Part shown: piece after piece, positions 9,060 through 19,325 of the stretch | Layout: every line of letters begins with the position of its first letter | How positions within the stretch are numbered: position 1 is the stretch's first letter | Assembly (NCBI GenBank): GCA_049115495.1 | Contig: JAGDZV010000011.1 | Coordinates: 1-64,000, forward strand | DNA from: JACPUW01 sp049115495 | GTDB taxonomy: Bacteria > Bacteroidota > Bacteroidia > CAILMK01 > JACPUW01 | Reading direction: 5' to 3' | Length of the DNA: 64,000 nt | Program-made: the position numbers and the translations under genes | Notes under the pieces: generated by a model | Databases searched by the model: none | What the model was told of the DNA's origin: nothing | What the model saw: the letters and a program-made list of their open reading frames with translations, nothing else

Positions 9060-9458
9060 ATGAAGCTTTTTGTATTTAAGTTGGCTATGATAATGGGGTT
9101 TACTTTAATTGGTATTAGCGGGCAAGCTCAAACTGAACGTTGTGATAGCTTAATTGGAGATTGGCTTTTAACGAAAGTGCATTACAAATTCTCGAAAGAA
9201 CCAATAATTTTTGCGGAAAATCATCAGGATTTTGCGGCTATAAGTAAGAATGGAATTAACTATTTTGTTCTCTTGAAAACAAGTGATATTGGACCAATTT
9301 TTAGAACAGTTCCTACCACAGATCCTGGTTGGCTATTAACAGGGCTTGGGGGAATTAGAAACATTAATGTAATCTCAATACAGCCAAATGAAGTTGTATT
9401 TGAAGGAGAAAAAGATGGGAGAATGTGCAAAGGCACACTTATGCGCAAGCCAAATTAA
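9060..9458 (+). CDS. Small exported lipocalin-like protein, neighbour of a similar gene
   Basis: 132 residues, the same length as the preceding gene. Signal peptide MKLFVFKLAMIMGFTLIGIS ending near GQAQ, then CDSLIGDWLLTKVHYKF. Contains two cysteines (C near the mature N-terminus and GRMCKG near the C-terminus) that could form a disulfide. ATG at 9060 follows the previous stop by two bases. No specific family is recognised beyond the lipocalin-like outline. Confidence 0.65.
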   Translation: MKLFVFKLAMIMGFTLIGISGQAQTERCDSLIGDWLLTKVHYKFSKEPIIFAENHQDFAAISKNGINYFVLLKTSDIGPIFRTVPTTDPGWLLTGLGGIRNINVISIQPNEVVFEGEKDGRMCKGTLMRKPN

Positions 9459-9560
9459 AGGAGCCGCAGGTGGTTCTAAAATAAACCTTAATTAATTGAT
9501 AAAAAACAATTAGCTGAAATTGGTGTTGTAACATTGAATTACTAACCAAATTACAGTTAA

Positions 9561-10328
9561 ATGAAAGTAAAACAGTACTCATTGCTAGCAGGCTTTGCTC
9601 TTATGGCCGTTGCAGCAACATTCTTATCAAATTCAAGTGGTCCGCAAGCGGCCGTTGCCGGGTCTCCACTTGAGGGTGGAAACGACTGTACCCAATGCCA
9701 TGGCGGTACAGCTAATAGTGGCTCAGGAAACCTCGAAATTGGCGGAATAGACGTTTATACTCCTGGTGAAACATATACCATTAGCGTAAATGTAAATGAT
9801 GAAAGCAGCAGCAAATTCGGTTTTCAGGCCATTGCGGTTGATGAGAATAACAACGCCGTTGGTTCTATTGCTGCCGGTACAGGCACAAAAACAATAAACA
9901 GTGGTGGTAACGAATATGTAACACAAAGTAGTGCCAATTCAGACGGAGCTTTTTCATTTGAGTGGACAGCACCAAGTTCTGATGTAGGAAGCATAACCTT
10001 TTACGCAGCTGGTAACGCAACAAATAGCAACGGTTCGGTAAGTGGAGATAATGTATACACAAATACTTTAACTGCAAGTACCGGGAGCGTAGGTTTAGAT
10101 CAGTCTTTAGAAATAAACGATGTAGCCAAAGTAATAAATGAAGGAAACGGAAACCTTACCATTAGTGCTATTGAAAAAAATAGAATTGATGTTGAAGTTT
10201 ATACTTTAGGTGGTCAATTGGTAGGTCAGTCTAGTTTAAGTCAAAACAGCTTTAGATTAAAAAATGGCATTTACTTAATTAAAGTTTTAGCCAACAATAA
10301 AGCCTACACCCAAAAAGTATCGATATAA
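9561..10328 (+). CDS. Reeler/choice-anchor V-type exported protein with one CxxCH haem motif and T9SS tail
   Basis: 255 residues. Signal peptide about 1-33; a single c-type haem attachment motif C43-TQ-C46-H47 in the sequence NDCTQCHGG; then a beta-sandwich domain (YTPGETYTISVNVND, FGFQAIAVDENNNAVG, FEWTAPSS) matching the reeler-like 'choice-anchor' domain that in Bacteroidota regularly follows a CTQCHGG motif. The last about 70 residues (VYTLGGQLVGQSSLSQNSF ... GIYLIKVLANNKAYTQKVSI in pieces) are a type A T9SS sorting domain. Likely a secreted or surface protein; whether haem is really attached is inference. Confidence 0.8.
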   Translation: MKVKQYSLLAGFALMAVAATFLSNSSGPQAAVAGSPLEGGNDCTQCHGGTANSGSGNLEIGGIDVYTPGETYTISVNVNDESSSKFGFQAIAVDENNNAVGSIAAGTGTKTINSGGNEYVTQSSANSDGAFSFEWTAPSSDVGSITFYAAGNATNSNGSVSGDNVYTNTLTASTGSVGLDQSLEINDVAKVINEGNGNLTISAIEKNRIDVEVYTLGGQLVGQSSLSQNSFRLKNGIYLIKVLANNKAYTQKVSI

Positions 10329-10345
10329 CAATCGATTTTTATGTC

Positions 10346-10380
10346 AAAAAAAAAAAAGGGAGCCAATTGGCTCCCTTTTT
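10346..10380. terminator. Bidirectional intrinsic terminator
   Basis: GGGAGCC (10358-10364), loop AATT, GGCTCCC (10369-10375), with a run of 12 A on the left and five T on the right. It separates the convergent T9SS protein gene and the desaturase gene and fits termination of both. Confidence 0.92.
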
Positions 10381-10401
10381 GCGGTATAGAGTTTTGTTTT
10401 A

Positions 10402-11517
10402 CTATTTGTATTGTAAACCAATGTTAGGATTTCCCAATGCCTTAAGCATTTTATAGTGTGCTTTTACGGCACCACCAAAGGTTTTAAAACTGTGGTATGG
10501 TATTCCAAACTCCTTAGCAGTTTGCTTCACAATAGGTGCTATTTTGTAGTAATGCACGTGCGCAATTGACGGAAACAAATGGTGTTCAACCTGAAAGTTT
10601 AAACCACCTACAAACCAGCTGAAAACCCTGTTGTTTTGGGCAAAGTCGGCAGTAGTTTTAAGCTGATGAGAAAACCATGAATCTTCAACCACAGTTTGTC
10701 CATCTTCCAATTCTAAAAAGTCGTTTTCTTCTAAAACGTGGGCTGGCTGAAAAATAATGGCCAAAATAAAGCCAGCAACAAAGTGCATTAAAAAGAATCC
10801 AAAGGCAATAAACCAAATTGGCATTGATGTAAACATTATTGGCAATACAAGCATGTAAATGATATACACCACTTTGGTTGCTATTAAAATAAACATTTCT
10901 TTACCAAGTGTAGTCTTATGTTTTTCAAGTAAACCTTCTTTGTGGTAGTTCATTATCTCTTTGTAATCCTTCCACATAATCCAGCTAAAGGTCATTAAAC
11001 CATAAAAGAACCAAGCATAAAGATGCTGAAATTTATGAATAGGTTTAAAGTCGGCATGTGGTGAGAATCTTAAAATTTTTGCAGGTGCAATATCATCATC
11101 ATGTCCTTCAATGTTGGTGTAAGTGTGGTGCTTGTAGTTGTGTTGAATTTTCCAGTTGGTAGAGCTTCCGCCAATTATGTTAAGTGAATAACTAAAAAGG
11201 TCGTTAACCCACTTTTTGTTTGAAAACGCACCGTGGTTTGCATCATGCATAATGCAAAGGCCAATTGCTGCTTTGCCTAACCCCATTATGGCGTAAAGCA
11301 AAGTGGCTATTAAAAGTGAATTAGAAAGTGAAGTAAACAAAAGTGCTAGAGGAACAAAGAACATGGCAAATACAGTAAAAGTCTTCAAGTAGAAGTTTGT
11401 ATTTGCGTTTCTTGAAATATTGTTGCTTCTAAAGTAATTGTCAACCCTTTTCATAAGCTCTCTAGTAAACTCGCGGTTTACAGAGTTATTGAATTTAAGT
11501 TGTGCTTGCTTTGTCAT
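10402..11517 (-). CDS. Membrane fatty acid desaturase (acyl-CoA/linoleoyl-CoA desaturase type)
   Basis: 371 residues. The three histidine boxes of di-iron membrane desaturases are intact: HDANH (91-95), HNYKHH (126-131) and QVEHH with H312/H313. Hydrophobic segments at about 48-85, 185-260 fit four membrane spans. The third box beginning with Q is typical of front-end (delta-6-like) and some omega desaturases; regiospecificity cannot be read from the sequence. It introduces a cis double bond in acyl chains using O2 and electrons, usually for membrane fluidity. No cytochrome b5 domain is fused. Single gene facing the preceding terminator. Confidence 0.92.
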   Translation of the reverse strand: MTKQAQLKFNNSVNREFTRELMKRVDNYFRSNNISRNANTNFYLKTFTVFAMFFVPLALLFTSLSNSLLIATLLYAIMGLGKAAIGLCIMHDANHGAFSNKKWVNDLFSYSLNIIGGSSTNWKIQHNYKHHTYTNIEGHDDDIAPAKILRFSPHADFKPIHKFQHLYAWFFYGLMTFSWIMWKDYKEIMNYHKEGLLEKHKTTLGKEMFILIATKVVYIIYMLVLPIMFTSMPIWFIAFGFFLMHFVAGFILAIIFQPAHVLEENDFLELEDGQTVVEDSWFSHQLKTTADFAQNNRVFSWFVGGLNFQVEHHLFPSIAHVHYYKIAPIVKQTAKEFGIPYHSFKTFGGAVKAHYKMLKALGNPNIGLQYK

Positions 11518-11638
11518 AAAACTTGTTTTTAGCTACCTGCTTTAGGTTTTGCCAATCTGACTGCAAATTAATGCAAGTAAATTTTTTTGATAAGTAACAT
11601 TTATCAATCTAAAGTGAGATTGAAAGATATAAGCTTTT

Positions 11639-12175
11639 TTAAAACTTATTACGCCACATCATGCTCTCTACTGGTTTTACAGTTTTTTGATTGTATTTAG
11701 CATTCTTTTTTCTGTTGTACAGATTTTCTATTTCGCCATCAACTACAAAATAGATCAACTGCCCAATAGGCATGCCCGCATAAACTCTTACAGGCTGCGA
11801 GCAAGATATTTCTAAGGTCCAAGTATTGCAAAAACCTACATCACCTTTACCTGCTGTTGCATGAATATCTATTCCTAAACGGCCTACGCTGCTTTTTCCT
11901 TCTAAAAATGGAACATGAGCGTGAGTTTCGGTGTATTCTTCAGTTACGCCTAAATAAAGTGTATTCGGGTGCAATACAAATCCTTCTTCCGGAATTATTA
12001 TCTCTTCAATTTCATTGTGAGATTTAGCATCTAGTACTCGGTTTTTGTAAACAGCCAAATGTTTTCCGAGATGCACATCATAGCTATTTGTGCCTAAACA
12101 ATCTTTTCTAAAAGGTTCAATAAGAATATCGCCTTTGTCTATTGATGCAAGAATTGCCTTATCAGATAGAATCAT
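11639..12175 (-). CDS. dcd: dCTP deaminase
   Basis: 178 residues, usual length. The trimeric deaminase signature is evident: FLEGKSSVGRLGIDIHAT, GDVGFCNTWTLEI (catalytic Glu in TWTLE) and YAGMPIGQLIYF. It converts dCTP to dUTP, the main source of dTMP precursors in many bacteria. ATG at 12175 gives the conserved MILSDKAI start with GDILIEPF. Stand-alone gene between a desaturase and a LytS kinase. Confidence 0.96.
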   Translation of the reverse strand: MILSDKAILASIDKGDILIEPFRKDCLGTNSYDVHLGKHLAVYKNRVLDAKSHNEIEEIIIPEEGFVLHPNTLYLGVTEEYTETHAHVPFLEGKSSVGRLGIDIHATAGKGDVGFCNTWTLEISCSQPVRVYAGMPIGQLIYFVVDGEIENLYNRKKNAKYNQKTVKPVESMMWRNKF

Positions 12176-12404
12176 ATCTCTTTACTTAATGGGTCGCAAG
12201 TTAAATCAGTAAATTAAGTTTACCTCAATTAGCATAGTTCAAAAAAGGATATTGGCTTCTCAAATTATTGTGCTACATCAGCTATTTAACAATAGTCTCC
12301 GCCCATGGTGTTAATATTTCCACTTATGTAAGGTGGGTTTAATTGGCCTGTTTCTTCAAATACTTTCGCAGAGCTATTTAATAGTGCTTTATTCTCATAA
12401 CCAT

Positions 12405-12443
12405 GCCACCGGACCGAATGCCAAAAGCCCGGTGGCTTTCTTT
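12405..12443 (+). other. G+C-rich hairpin in the 5' region of the LytS-type kinase gene
   Basis: GCCACCGG (12405-12412) pairs perfectly with CCGGTGGC (12429-12436) and is followed by TTTCTTT. It looks like an intrinsic terminator or attenuator on the plus strand, yet no plus-strand gene ends upstream. An ATG at 12403 would put the hairpin inside the coding region; I prefer the GTG at 12454, which leaves the hairpin in the untranslated leader. Confidence 0.45.
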
Positions 12444-12453
12444 AATTTGCAGC

Positions 12454-13527
12454 GTGGATTCCGAAAAAAATATCTTGGCAAATAAGCAACTATACTGGTT
12501 ATCGCAATTAGGAGGATGGTTTATTTATTGGCTTGTACTCTCTTTAGTTAATATTATGCTCAATAGCGGTGAGAACCGAGAAGACCTTTGGAGAGAGCAA
12601 ATAGGACTAACTATTTTTCTTATAATTGGCTTATTAACTACTCATTTTTACCGTGCTTTTGTAAAAAAGAGAAACTGGACTTCTTTACCCGTTGGCAAGC
12701 TAATAGTTAGGGTGGTTGTATCAGTACTAGTCTTATCTTTCATAATCCTCTTTAGCTATACAGGAGCACTGCGTATTTTTAATATTTTCACTTTTGAAAA
12801 TCTAAAAAATGAGCTCTTACTATTGCGCATATTTATTAATGTATCTGTAATTATAAGCTTGTGGATTGCAACATATTTTAGTGTTCAGTATTTTAGAAAT
12901 TACAGAAAAACACAGCTTCAGAAACTTAAGCAAGAGTCTTTAATCAAAGAAGCCACACTTAATAAGTTGCGCTCTCAATTAAACCCACATTTTATTTTTA
13001 ATTCGCTTAATAGCATACGAGCCTTGGTGAGTGCAGATCCTGAAAAAGCGAGAGATTCAATAACCGCCTTGTCAAATATTTTTAGAAAAACACTTCAACT
13101 CGATAAGAGTACTAAAGTATCTTTTGCCGAAGAACTACAGATTGTTGAAGACTATTTAAAATTAGAGAAAATAAGGTTTGAAGAAAGGTTGGAATATTTT
13201 TTTGATTTGGATGAAGAAGTGTTTAAGTATGGCGTGCCTCCGCTTATGCTACAAACCTTGGTAGAAAACGGAATTAAACACGGCATATCAAATCTAACAA
13301 AGGGTGGAGTAATAAAACTAGAAGGGAAAGAGAATAATGGAAATGCCATTTTTACGATTACTAATAGTGGGAATATCACAGAAAATAACAGTAAAAGAAA
13401 GGGTTACGGATTGCAGAATACCAGAGAACGACTGCAGTTGCTTTATGAAGGACGCGCTAGCATTAAGCTTGAAGAAATAGAAAACGACGATTTAGTAAGA
13501 ACTGAACTAATAATTCCTAAAGATTAG
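12454..13527 (+). CDS. LytS/YehU-type membrane sensor histidine kinase
   Basis: About 357 residues from GTG 12454 (MDSEKNILANKQLYW after initiation); an ATG at 12403 is possible but lies in a hairpin. Four hydrophobic segments in the first 150 residues, then the His_kinase domain with KLRSQLNPHFIFNSLNSI, in which the histidine of NPHF is the phospho-acceptor, and an HATPase region (PLMLQTLVENGIKHGI, GYGLQNTRERLQLLY). The LytTR regulator starts four bases after the stop: a standard two-gene system. Signal and targets unknown. Confidence 0.9.
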   Translation: MDSEKNILANKQLYWLSQLGGWFIYWLVLSLVNIMLNSGENREDLWREQIGLTIFLIIGLLTTHFYRAFVKKRNWTSLPVGKLIVRVVVSVLVLSFIILFSYTGALRIFNIFTFENLKNELLLLRIFINVSVIISLWIATYFSVQYFRNYRKTQLQKLKQESLIKEATLNKLRSQLNPHFIFNSLNSIRALVSADPEKARDSITALSNIFRKTLQLDKSTKVSFAEELQIVEDYLKLEKIRFEERLEYFFDLDEEVFKYGVPPLMLQTLVENGIKHGISNLTKGGVIKLEGKENNGNAIFTITNSGNITENNSKRKGYGLQNTRERLQLLYEGRASIKLEEIENDDLVRTELIIPKD

Positions 13528-13530
13528 CAA

Positions 13531-14259
13531 ATGATAAAAACAATAATTGTAGATGACGAAAGGCTAGCAAGAGAAGAGCTAAAAAGCCTGCTTAAAGATT
13601 ATAAAGATATAAAGGTAATTGATGAAGCCAATAATGCAGATGATGCTATTGAGAAAATTGAGAGTCAAAAGCCAGATTTAGTTTTTCTTGATATACAAAT
13701 GCCTGGCAAAACGGGTTTTGATCTTTTAGAAGAGCTAATAGATGTACCATATGTAATTTTTGCAACCGCTTATGACGAATATGCATTAAAAGCTTTTGAA
13801 GTTAATGCACTTGATTATTTGGTAAAACCAATTGACAACGCAAGATTAAAAACAGCGGTAGATAAAGCCGTAGAGAGCATAACAATTAAACAAGAGGCTG
13901 AAGAAGACTCAAATAACTCTAAACTTGGGCTTACCGATCAGGTTTTTGTAAAAGATGGAGATAGTTGCTGGTTTGTTACATTAGATAAGATAAGAATGTT
14001 TGAATCGGTAGGTAATTACGTAAGGGTTCATTTTGACGAAAACCGACCATTAATACACAAAAGCCTCAATGGCCTAAGTGAAAGGCTTGATGATAACTAT
14101 TTTTTTAGAGCCAATAGACAGCAAATTATAAACCTAAATTGGATTGATGAAATACAGCAATGGTTTAGCGGTGGGCTACTGGTTACCTTAAAAGGTGGTG
14201 AGAAAATTGAACTTAGTAGAAGGCAAGCTGCTAAGTTTAGAGACATGAAAAGCTTATAA
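13531..14259 (+). CDS. LytTR-family response regulator
   Basis: 242 residues. Receiver domain with D8/D9 and phospho-acceptor D54 (LVFLDIQMPGKTGF), FATAYDEYALKAFEVNALD, K at LVKPI; linker; LytTR DNA-binding domain about 138-242 (SCWFVTLDKIRMFESVGNYV, then FFRANRQQIINLNWI). Partner of the upstream LytS-like kinase. A strong terminator follows the stop. A degenerate copy of the gene's last codons plus this terminator recurs 5 kb downstream (19238-19355). Confidence 0.93.
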   Translation: MIKTIIVDDERLAREELKSLLKDYKDIKVIDEANNADDAIEKIESQKPDLVFLDIQMPGKTGFDLLEELIDVPYVIFATAYDEYALKAFEVNALDYLVKPIDNARLKTAVDKAVESITIKQEAEEDSNNSKLGLTDQVFVKDGDSCWFVTLDKIRMFESVGNYVRVHFDENRPLIHKSLNGLSERLDDNYFFRANRQQIINLNWIDEIQQWFSGGLLVTLKGGEKIELSRRQAAKFRDMKSL

Positions 14260-14280
14260 CAATACAAAATGCATACAATG

Positions 14281-14308
14281 AAAAAATCACCCAAAAGGGT
14301 GATTTTTT
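14281..14308 (+). terminator. Intrinsic terminator after the LytTR gene
   Basis: Twelve-base arms (14281-14292 and 14297-14308) with core ATCACCC/GGGTGAT, a four-A loop and six T at the end. A near copy is found at 19326-19355. Confidence 0.92.
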
Positions 14309-14324
14309 CATTTAAAAAAGCGTC

Positions 14325-14332
14325 TAGGTTTG
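14325..14332 (+). promoter_or_regulatory. -7 promoter element before the subtilase gene
   Basis: TAGGTTTG is an exact TAnnTTTG match 22 bases before the ATG at 14355. The T-run of the preceding terminator occupies the -33 position, so promoter strength is uncertain. Confidence 0.5.
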
Positions 14333-14354
14333 TTTATTAATAAATAAATCTAAA

Positions 14355-17300
14355 ATGAGAAAACTAGTTTTGGCCCTATTAGGGGCTCTATTCGTTGTAT
14401 TTTCTAACGCTCAATACCTTACCAACCTTAACTACAGTTTAAGTTTTGGTGATCTCGAAGGCATTTCAGTGCCTTACAATGCAAGTACTTCTACAAAAAA
14501 AGGAAATTTCCTTTACCATGCCACTTACTCACACTCTTCAAGTCTCGGCAACTTTTTACTCATTAAAAACATAATGTAGATGGCACCCCAAGTTGGGAGT
14601 CTACTTATGGATTTTTAGGGCCATTTACCCAACACCATGCGGTTGATATAAAAGTTGACGATATGGGAAATGTATATGTGGTAGGTGCCAAAAATAATTT
14701 GGGTGCAGGCTACGATGCCTTGATTTTGAAATATAACGAAGCAGGTATAAAGCAGTGGGAATATACCTACCACAGCACCGGCGCTCAAAATGATTATGGC
14801 ACATCTTTATATGTAAATACAAGCGGCGATGTATTTGTAACTGGCCAAACCGAAGGTAGCGCAAACGACGATGTATTTATGTTGAAAATCAATAGCTTTG
14901 GCGTACAACAGTTTGTAAAAACCTTTGATTTTGATAGTGCTGACGATGGTGGCATACAAGTAAAGGAATTAGCAAGTGGTGATATTGAAGTAATGGCCAT
15001 AACCCAAGATGATGTAGGAAGCTACCAACTCAGTAGAATCATTTACAACAGCCTTGGCGAATACCAAGCCGACTACCGAACCAATATTGGCTACGGCAAT
15101 ATGCGCATAAACGATATGAAGCCATCAGGCAACGATTATATAGTTTGCGGTGCAGTAGAAAACACCAACGGCGATTGGGATTTTGCCGTTTACAGTTTAA
15201 ACAGTAGCATGGCTACAAACTGGAGCTACATACATGATGAAAACGGCTATGATGATGAAGCCAACGCATTGGTGGTAGATGGTAGTGGTAATGTTTATGC
15301 CACCGGCTATGTAAATCAAAACAATGATGAGCCACAGTTGGCAACAGCCAAGCTAAACTCAAGTGGCACACAACAATGGTTGGCAGCTTATGATTACCCT
15401 GTGCATTTTGATAGTTGGGGTAAAGCAATTGACCTAAGTGGTAGTGATTTATTAATAACGGGTGAAATTGTTCAAGACAATAACCAAACAGACATTATCA
15501 CACTTTTTACAAGTGCCAACGATGGCGAATTAAAATGGCGAAAAGAATACAACCACAACAATAACGACATAGCCTTAAATGCATTTGTAATTGATGACCT
15601 TGAGTTTGTAATAACAGGAAATAGTGAAGAAAATGAGAATTTTGTTATTGGATATGAGTTGTTTTGGAAGGATACGACGGTAATCCTCGATACTGCCAAT
15701 GGAAGTTATAAAGACAAACAAATAATAATTGCTTTTGAAGCAAAATATTTAACAGAAAACTTTGCTAATAACAATCAACTCAATTTCTCAAAACTTAGTG
15801 ATGTCTTGATACCAGAATGTATAGATAGTTTAGAATTAAAACTCAATGGTATAGTAGATCTTGACAAGGCTATGATTACAAAAATATTTGACTCACTTGA
15901 GGCTGCCGATACATTAATTACAGGTGTGCAGGGACAGCTTGTCAAACTGCCACCTTTTTGGGCAACAGTAATACTCAATGTAGATGAAGTTAACAAAGTT
16001 GATACTGTGGTAAAAACAATTGATAGTTCATTAAAATACATGATTCGATATGTTACAGGTAACGGGGTTGGGGTTAACCTTAATTTATCCCCAAATGATA
16101 CTTACTGGGGGAATGGAAATATGGATGGCTTTGCAGATAGATCAATAAGCAACCCTAGTGGTACGAACATACAAAGTGCTTGGAACTATGAAACAGGTTT
16201 ACCGAGTGTTAAAGTAGGCATTTTTGACTCAGGAGTTAATTGGAAGAAAGACGATTTTATGAAAGAGACTTCTGCAACGTATGAATTTTCAAAATCAAAG
16301 TTTGGTCCTGGATGGGATACAGAAGTTGAAAGGGATAACACCATTTCAAGCAATGATTATGGATCAAATCAATATTTAGGTCACGGTACAAGAGTAGCAG
16401 GTATAATAGGCGGATTAACTAACAATAATGAAGGGATTTCTGGTGTAGCTGGCGGGAATCAGAATAATGAAAACACAGGTGTAACTTTGTATTCATTCGT
16501 AATAACGACGCAAACAATTAGCGGTTCGATATTCAAAACAATAGATTATTCGGAGATAGCGAATCAAATAAGTAAATCATATGCTATCCAAGGTCACCAA
16601 TTAGATGTGGTAAACCATTCTTATAATCTAGATGAAATGGGTAGAAATGCAAGACAGCGACATAATGTGCCAGGGCTCTATACAGTGCAAGAGGAAATAT
16701 GGGCAGCTGCACAAGCGGGCGTTACCGTAATTTTTTCTAGCGGACGTAGCCCTGATGATGATGCTACCTATCCATCTTCAGCCTTTGAACCGGGAATTAT
16801 TAAAGTTGGCGGAATTGATGAAAATAAAAGAGACGTTGTGTGGGGTAATGCAGCCTATGGTAATCTACTAGATCTAACGGCACCATATTCCGGAGAATTT
16901 CACACGTTTTTAATAAATGATGATTCTGATAATTATTCGTTTATAGATGATGCCGCGAATGTGGACGAAGAGGATGCTTACAACGGAACATCTTTTGGCG
17001 CACCTTATGTATCTGGAACTGCTGCACTGTTAATTTCTAATTGGGAAAGGAATAAAGACAATCATATTGGTGCGGATGAGTTATTTCCTGATGATATAGA
17101 ATGGATTCTTGAGCAAAGCGCGAAAGATATAACCGAAGGTCCAAAGGTGAGCGCGAATTACGATGATGCAACTGAGTGGGGGCAGTTGGATGCATTAAAA
17201 GCAATTCAAATGATTCAGAAACCAAACTTTGCATTAATTCATTACAGCGATGATTTTACAATTAATATGACACCAATAGTTGAAAACAAAGGCAGAAAGT

Positions 17301-17998
17301 TTAAAAATGACTTTGAAATGTTGGAAGGTGAGTGTAAATACAAAATTGATGTATACGAAGTTGTAGGTTCATTTTTAGAGCCATGGCCCACTGACCCAGA
17401 CGTTGGCGAGTATAAGTTAGTAACCAAATCAACCACTACTTTGAATTTGCAAAAAGATGGTTGGTGGCCATTAAACACTCAATCGCAAGCTTGGCATTAT
17501 GATGCAAATAAAAAAGACTTTTGGCCTTATGATGCTTTAGAATTTACATTAGAACCTCAGAAGGTAACAATAAATAATGTTGACTATTTACAAGCAACTA
17601 TTAAAGGTCATTTTATTTATGTACATAAAAAAGCTTGGTCACGTGAAGATGATATTGATAAATGGTTTCCGTTTGACCCAACTACGAATAATGGCAAAGC
17701 CAAATTAGGATTTACAGCCTACTTTACTGAAGAATGGCCATTAGGAACTGAAAACCTTAACATTAGCGATATAAATATTTTTCCAAACCCAGCATACAAC
17801 AGAATTACTGTTCATAATCTCAAAGGGAAAATTCAAACAATAAGAATTTTAGATTTAATGGGTAAAGAAATAAATACTGTTTACTGTGGTTCACAAGATT
17901 CGCAGAATATAGAAATTTCTTTTCTTAAATCAGGTGTTTATTTAGTAGAAATTACTTCTGAAAATCAGAGATTGACTAAAAAATTAATTAAAGAGTGA
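14355..17998 (+). CDS. Secreted subtilisin-family (S8) protease with T9SS type A tail; frame interrupted near 14565
   Basis: The first 70 codons (14355-14579, signal peptide MRKLVLALLGALFVVFSNAQ) run into a stop at 14577-14579; the frame continues from about 14567 to 17998 for over 1,100 residues. Inserting one A in the A5 run 14565-14569 joins them as ...FLLIK-KHNVDGTPSWE. Domains: propeller-like N-terminal repeats (GNVYVVGA, GDVFVTGQ, GNVYATGY), S8 protease with catalytic Asp (GAC 16226-16228, VGIFDSGVNW), His (CAC 16382-16384, GHGTRVAGIIGG) and Ser (TCT 16991-16993, NGTSFGAPYVSG), then a type A sorting domain (ISDINIFPNPAYNRITVHN). Likely a surface or secreted peptidase if the frame is restored in vivo or the base is a sequencing error. 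Confidence 0.8.
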
Positions 17999-19065
17999 AA
18001 TTACTTCAAGTACAAATTATTCTCGCTTTTATATTGATGGTGAGTTGTTATAAGGATACTAAAACATGTAGATGTGCCAGAGAAGAGCGCTTTGATGGAG
18101 AAAACGATTGCAGAGAAGTTGATAGATATTATTATCCTAATACTATTTTAACTGTTAGAACGCAATATTTTGAAGGAACTGAAAGGTTTGCACCACAATA
18201 TGATTTGACGAATGAAAATGAAATTTTTATTAATCTAATTGACCATGAAAGGGAAATTCCTACAATGAGAGTGAAAGTCAACCTAAATACAAATGAACAT
18301 CGATTTATTGAGTTTCTAGATGCTTCGCCAAGGTTCTATGGTTTATACTCGTTTAAAGCGCACAAAATATTTCTAGGGAATCAATTTTGTAGTTTCAATA
18401 GAACAGACTCTTGTGTTTTTAATCCTAGTATTGGTCTGGGTGGTGCTTCATGGTCGCCGGATGGAATGAAAGTAATTGGTTCAATTCGTGAGATTTTTGA
18501 TGATAAATTAAAAACGAGATATTTAAACACTTGTAATGAATGTCAGATAGCTTCAATTTCTTATCCAGATTTATCTGTTCAATTCTATGATTTTTTTAAG
18601 GGTCAACACGTGGAAGAATTGGCTTGGTCGCCTAACGGAGACCTTGCCGTTGTTGCAGATGATAGAGTTTATTTATTTAATTTGAGTACTGGAGAAAAAG
18701 AAATATGGCTTGATACCGATGCGAAAATTGGCATATTGGATATTGATGCTAGTTCTTTATATCTGGAATGGCATCCAAGTAACGATGAATTGTTCGTCTC
18801 ATCTGCTTCAAAAGGTATATTTAAACTTAAAAAAGGTAGAAATAATCAATATAGAGTAAAAAAGAGTTGTGTAAGTAGGCAATACGGTAAATTCAGTATT
18901 TCACCTCTAGGCGACAAAATCATTTCACAAAGACTAGACATAAAAGCCGAACGGGATGGCACCTACATATCAGAAAACACCAAATTAGTAATTATGGATA
19001 TTGATGGCTGCAACGAAAAAGTACTCTTTGAAGATTGGGATGGTACTGTAATTGGTAGGCCTTGA
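17995..19065 (+). CDS. Lipoprotein with WD40-like PD40 repeats
   Basis: 356 residues, GTG start overlapping the protease stop as GTGA, so the two are translationally coupled. Signal peptide with lipobox LMVSC (C18). The body has repeats of the PD40/TolB type: ASWSPDGMKVIGS, LAWSPNGDLAVVADDRVYLF, LEWHPSNDELFVSS, each about 90 residues apart. Cysteines in TCRCAREE and CQIAS may form disulfides. Inference: an outer-membrane-associated partner of the upstream protease; no known family member of this combination is recalled. Confidence 0.75.
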   Translation: MKLLQVQIILAFILMVSCYKDTKTCRCAREERFDGENDCREVDRYYYPNTILTVRTQYFEGTERFAPQYDLTNENEIFINLIDHEREIPTMRVKVNLNTNEHRFIEFLDASPRFYGLYSFKAHKIFLGNQFCSFNRTDSCVFNPSIGLGGASWSPDGMKVIGSIREIFDDKLKTRYLNTCNECQIASISYPDLSVQFYDFFKGQHVEELAWSPNGDLAVVADDRVYLFNLSTGEKEIWLDTDAKIGILDIDASSLYLEWHPSNDELFVSSASKGIFKLKKGRNNQYRVKKSCVSRQYGKFSISPLGDKIISQRLDIKAERDGTYISENTKLVIMDIDGCNEKVLFEDWDGTVIGRP

Positions 19066-19237
19066 TTTAATTGAAAATCTAATGTCTGCCGCCTACAAGG
19101 CGCCTGACATTTTAAAATGGCGCAACAAAAGAGCCAATTACGCAATGTACTATTGAGAAGGTACCGTAAATTGAGCAATTGAAAATGATGAATTTTGAAA
19201 CAAACTCAGTAAACGACTTCTAGTTTCATATTTATCT

Positions 19238-19303
19238 TTCAAGTGGCCTTACGGAAAACTTGAAAGAGCCTTAGCTAACTTTAGTGACATGAAAAGTCTT
19301 TAG
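19238..19303 (+). pseudogene. Remnant of a LytTR regulator C-terminus
   Basis: The frame ending with TAG at 19301-19303 reads KLERALANFSDMKSL, recognisably the end of the LytTR regulator at 13531-14259 (IELSRRQAAKFRDMKSL). The nucleotides that follow (CATACAAAATACATTC and the ATCACCC hairpin) also match the sequence downstream of that gene. Upstream the similarity fades. It is a decayed duplicate of the gene end plus terminator, lying on the far side of the protease-lipoprotein block. Confidence 0.65.
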
Positions 19304-19325
19304 CCATACAAAATACATTCAAGTG

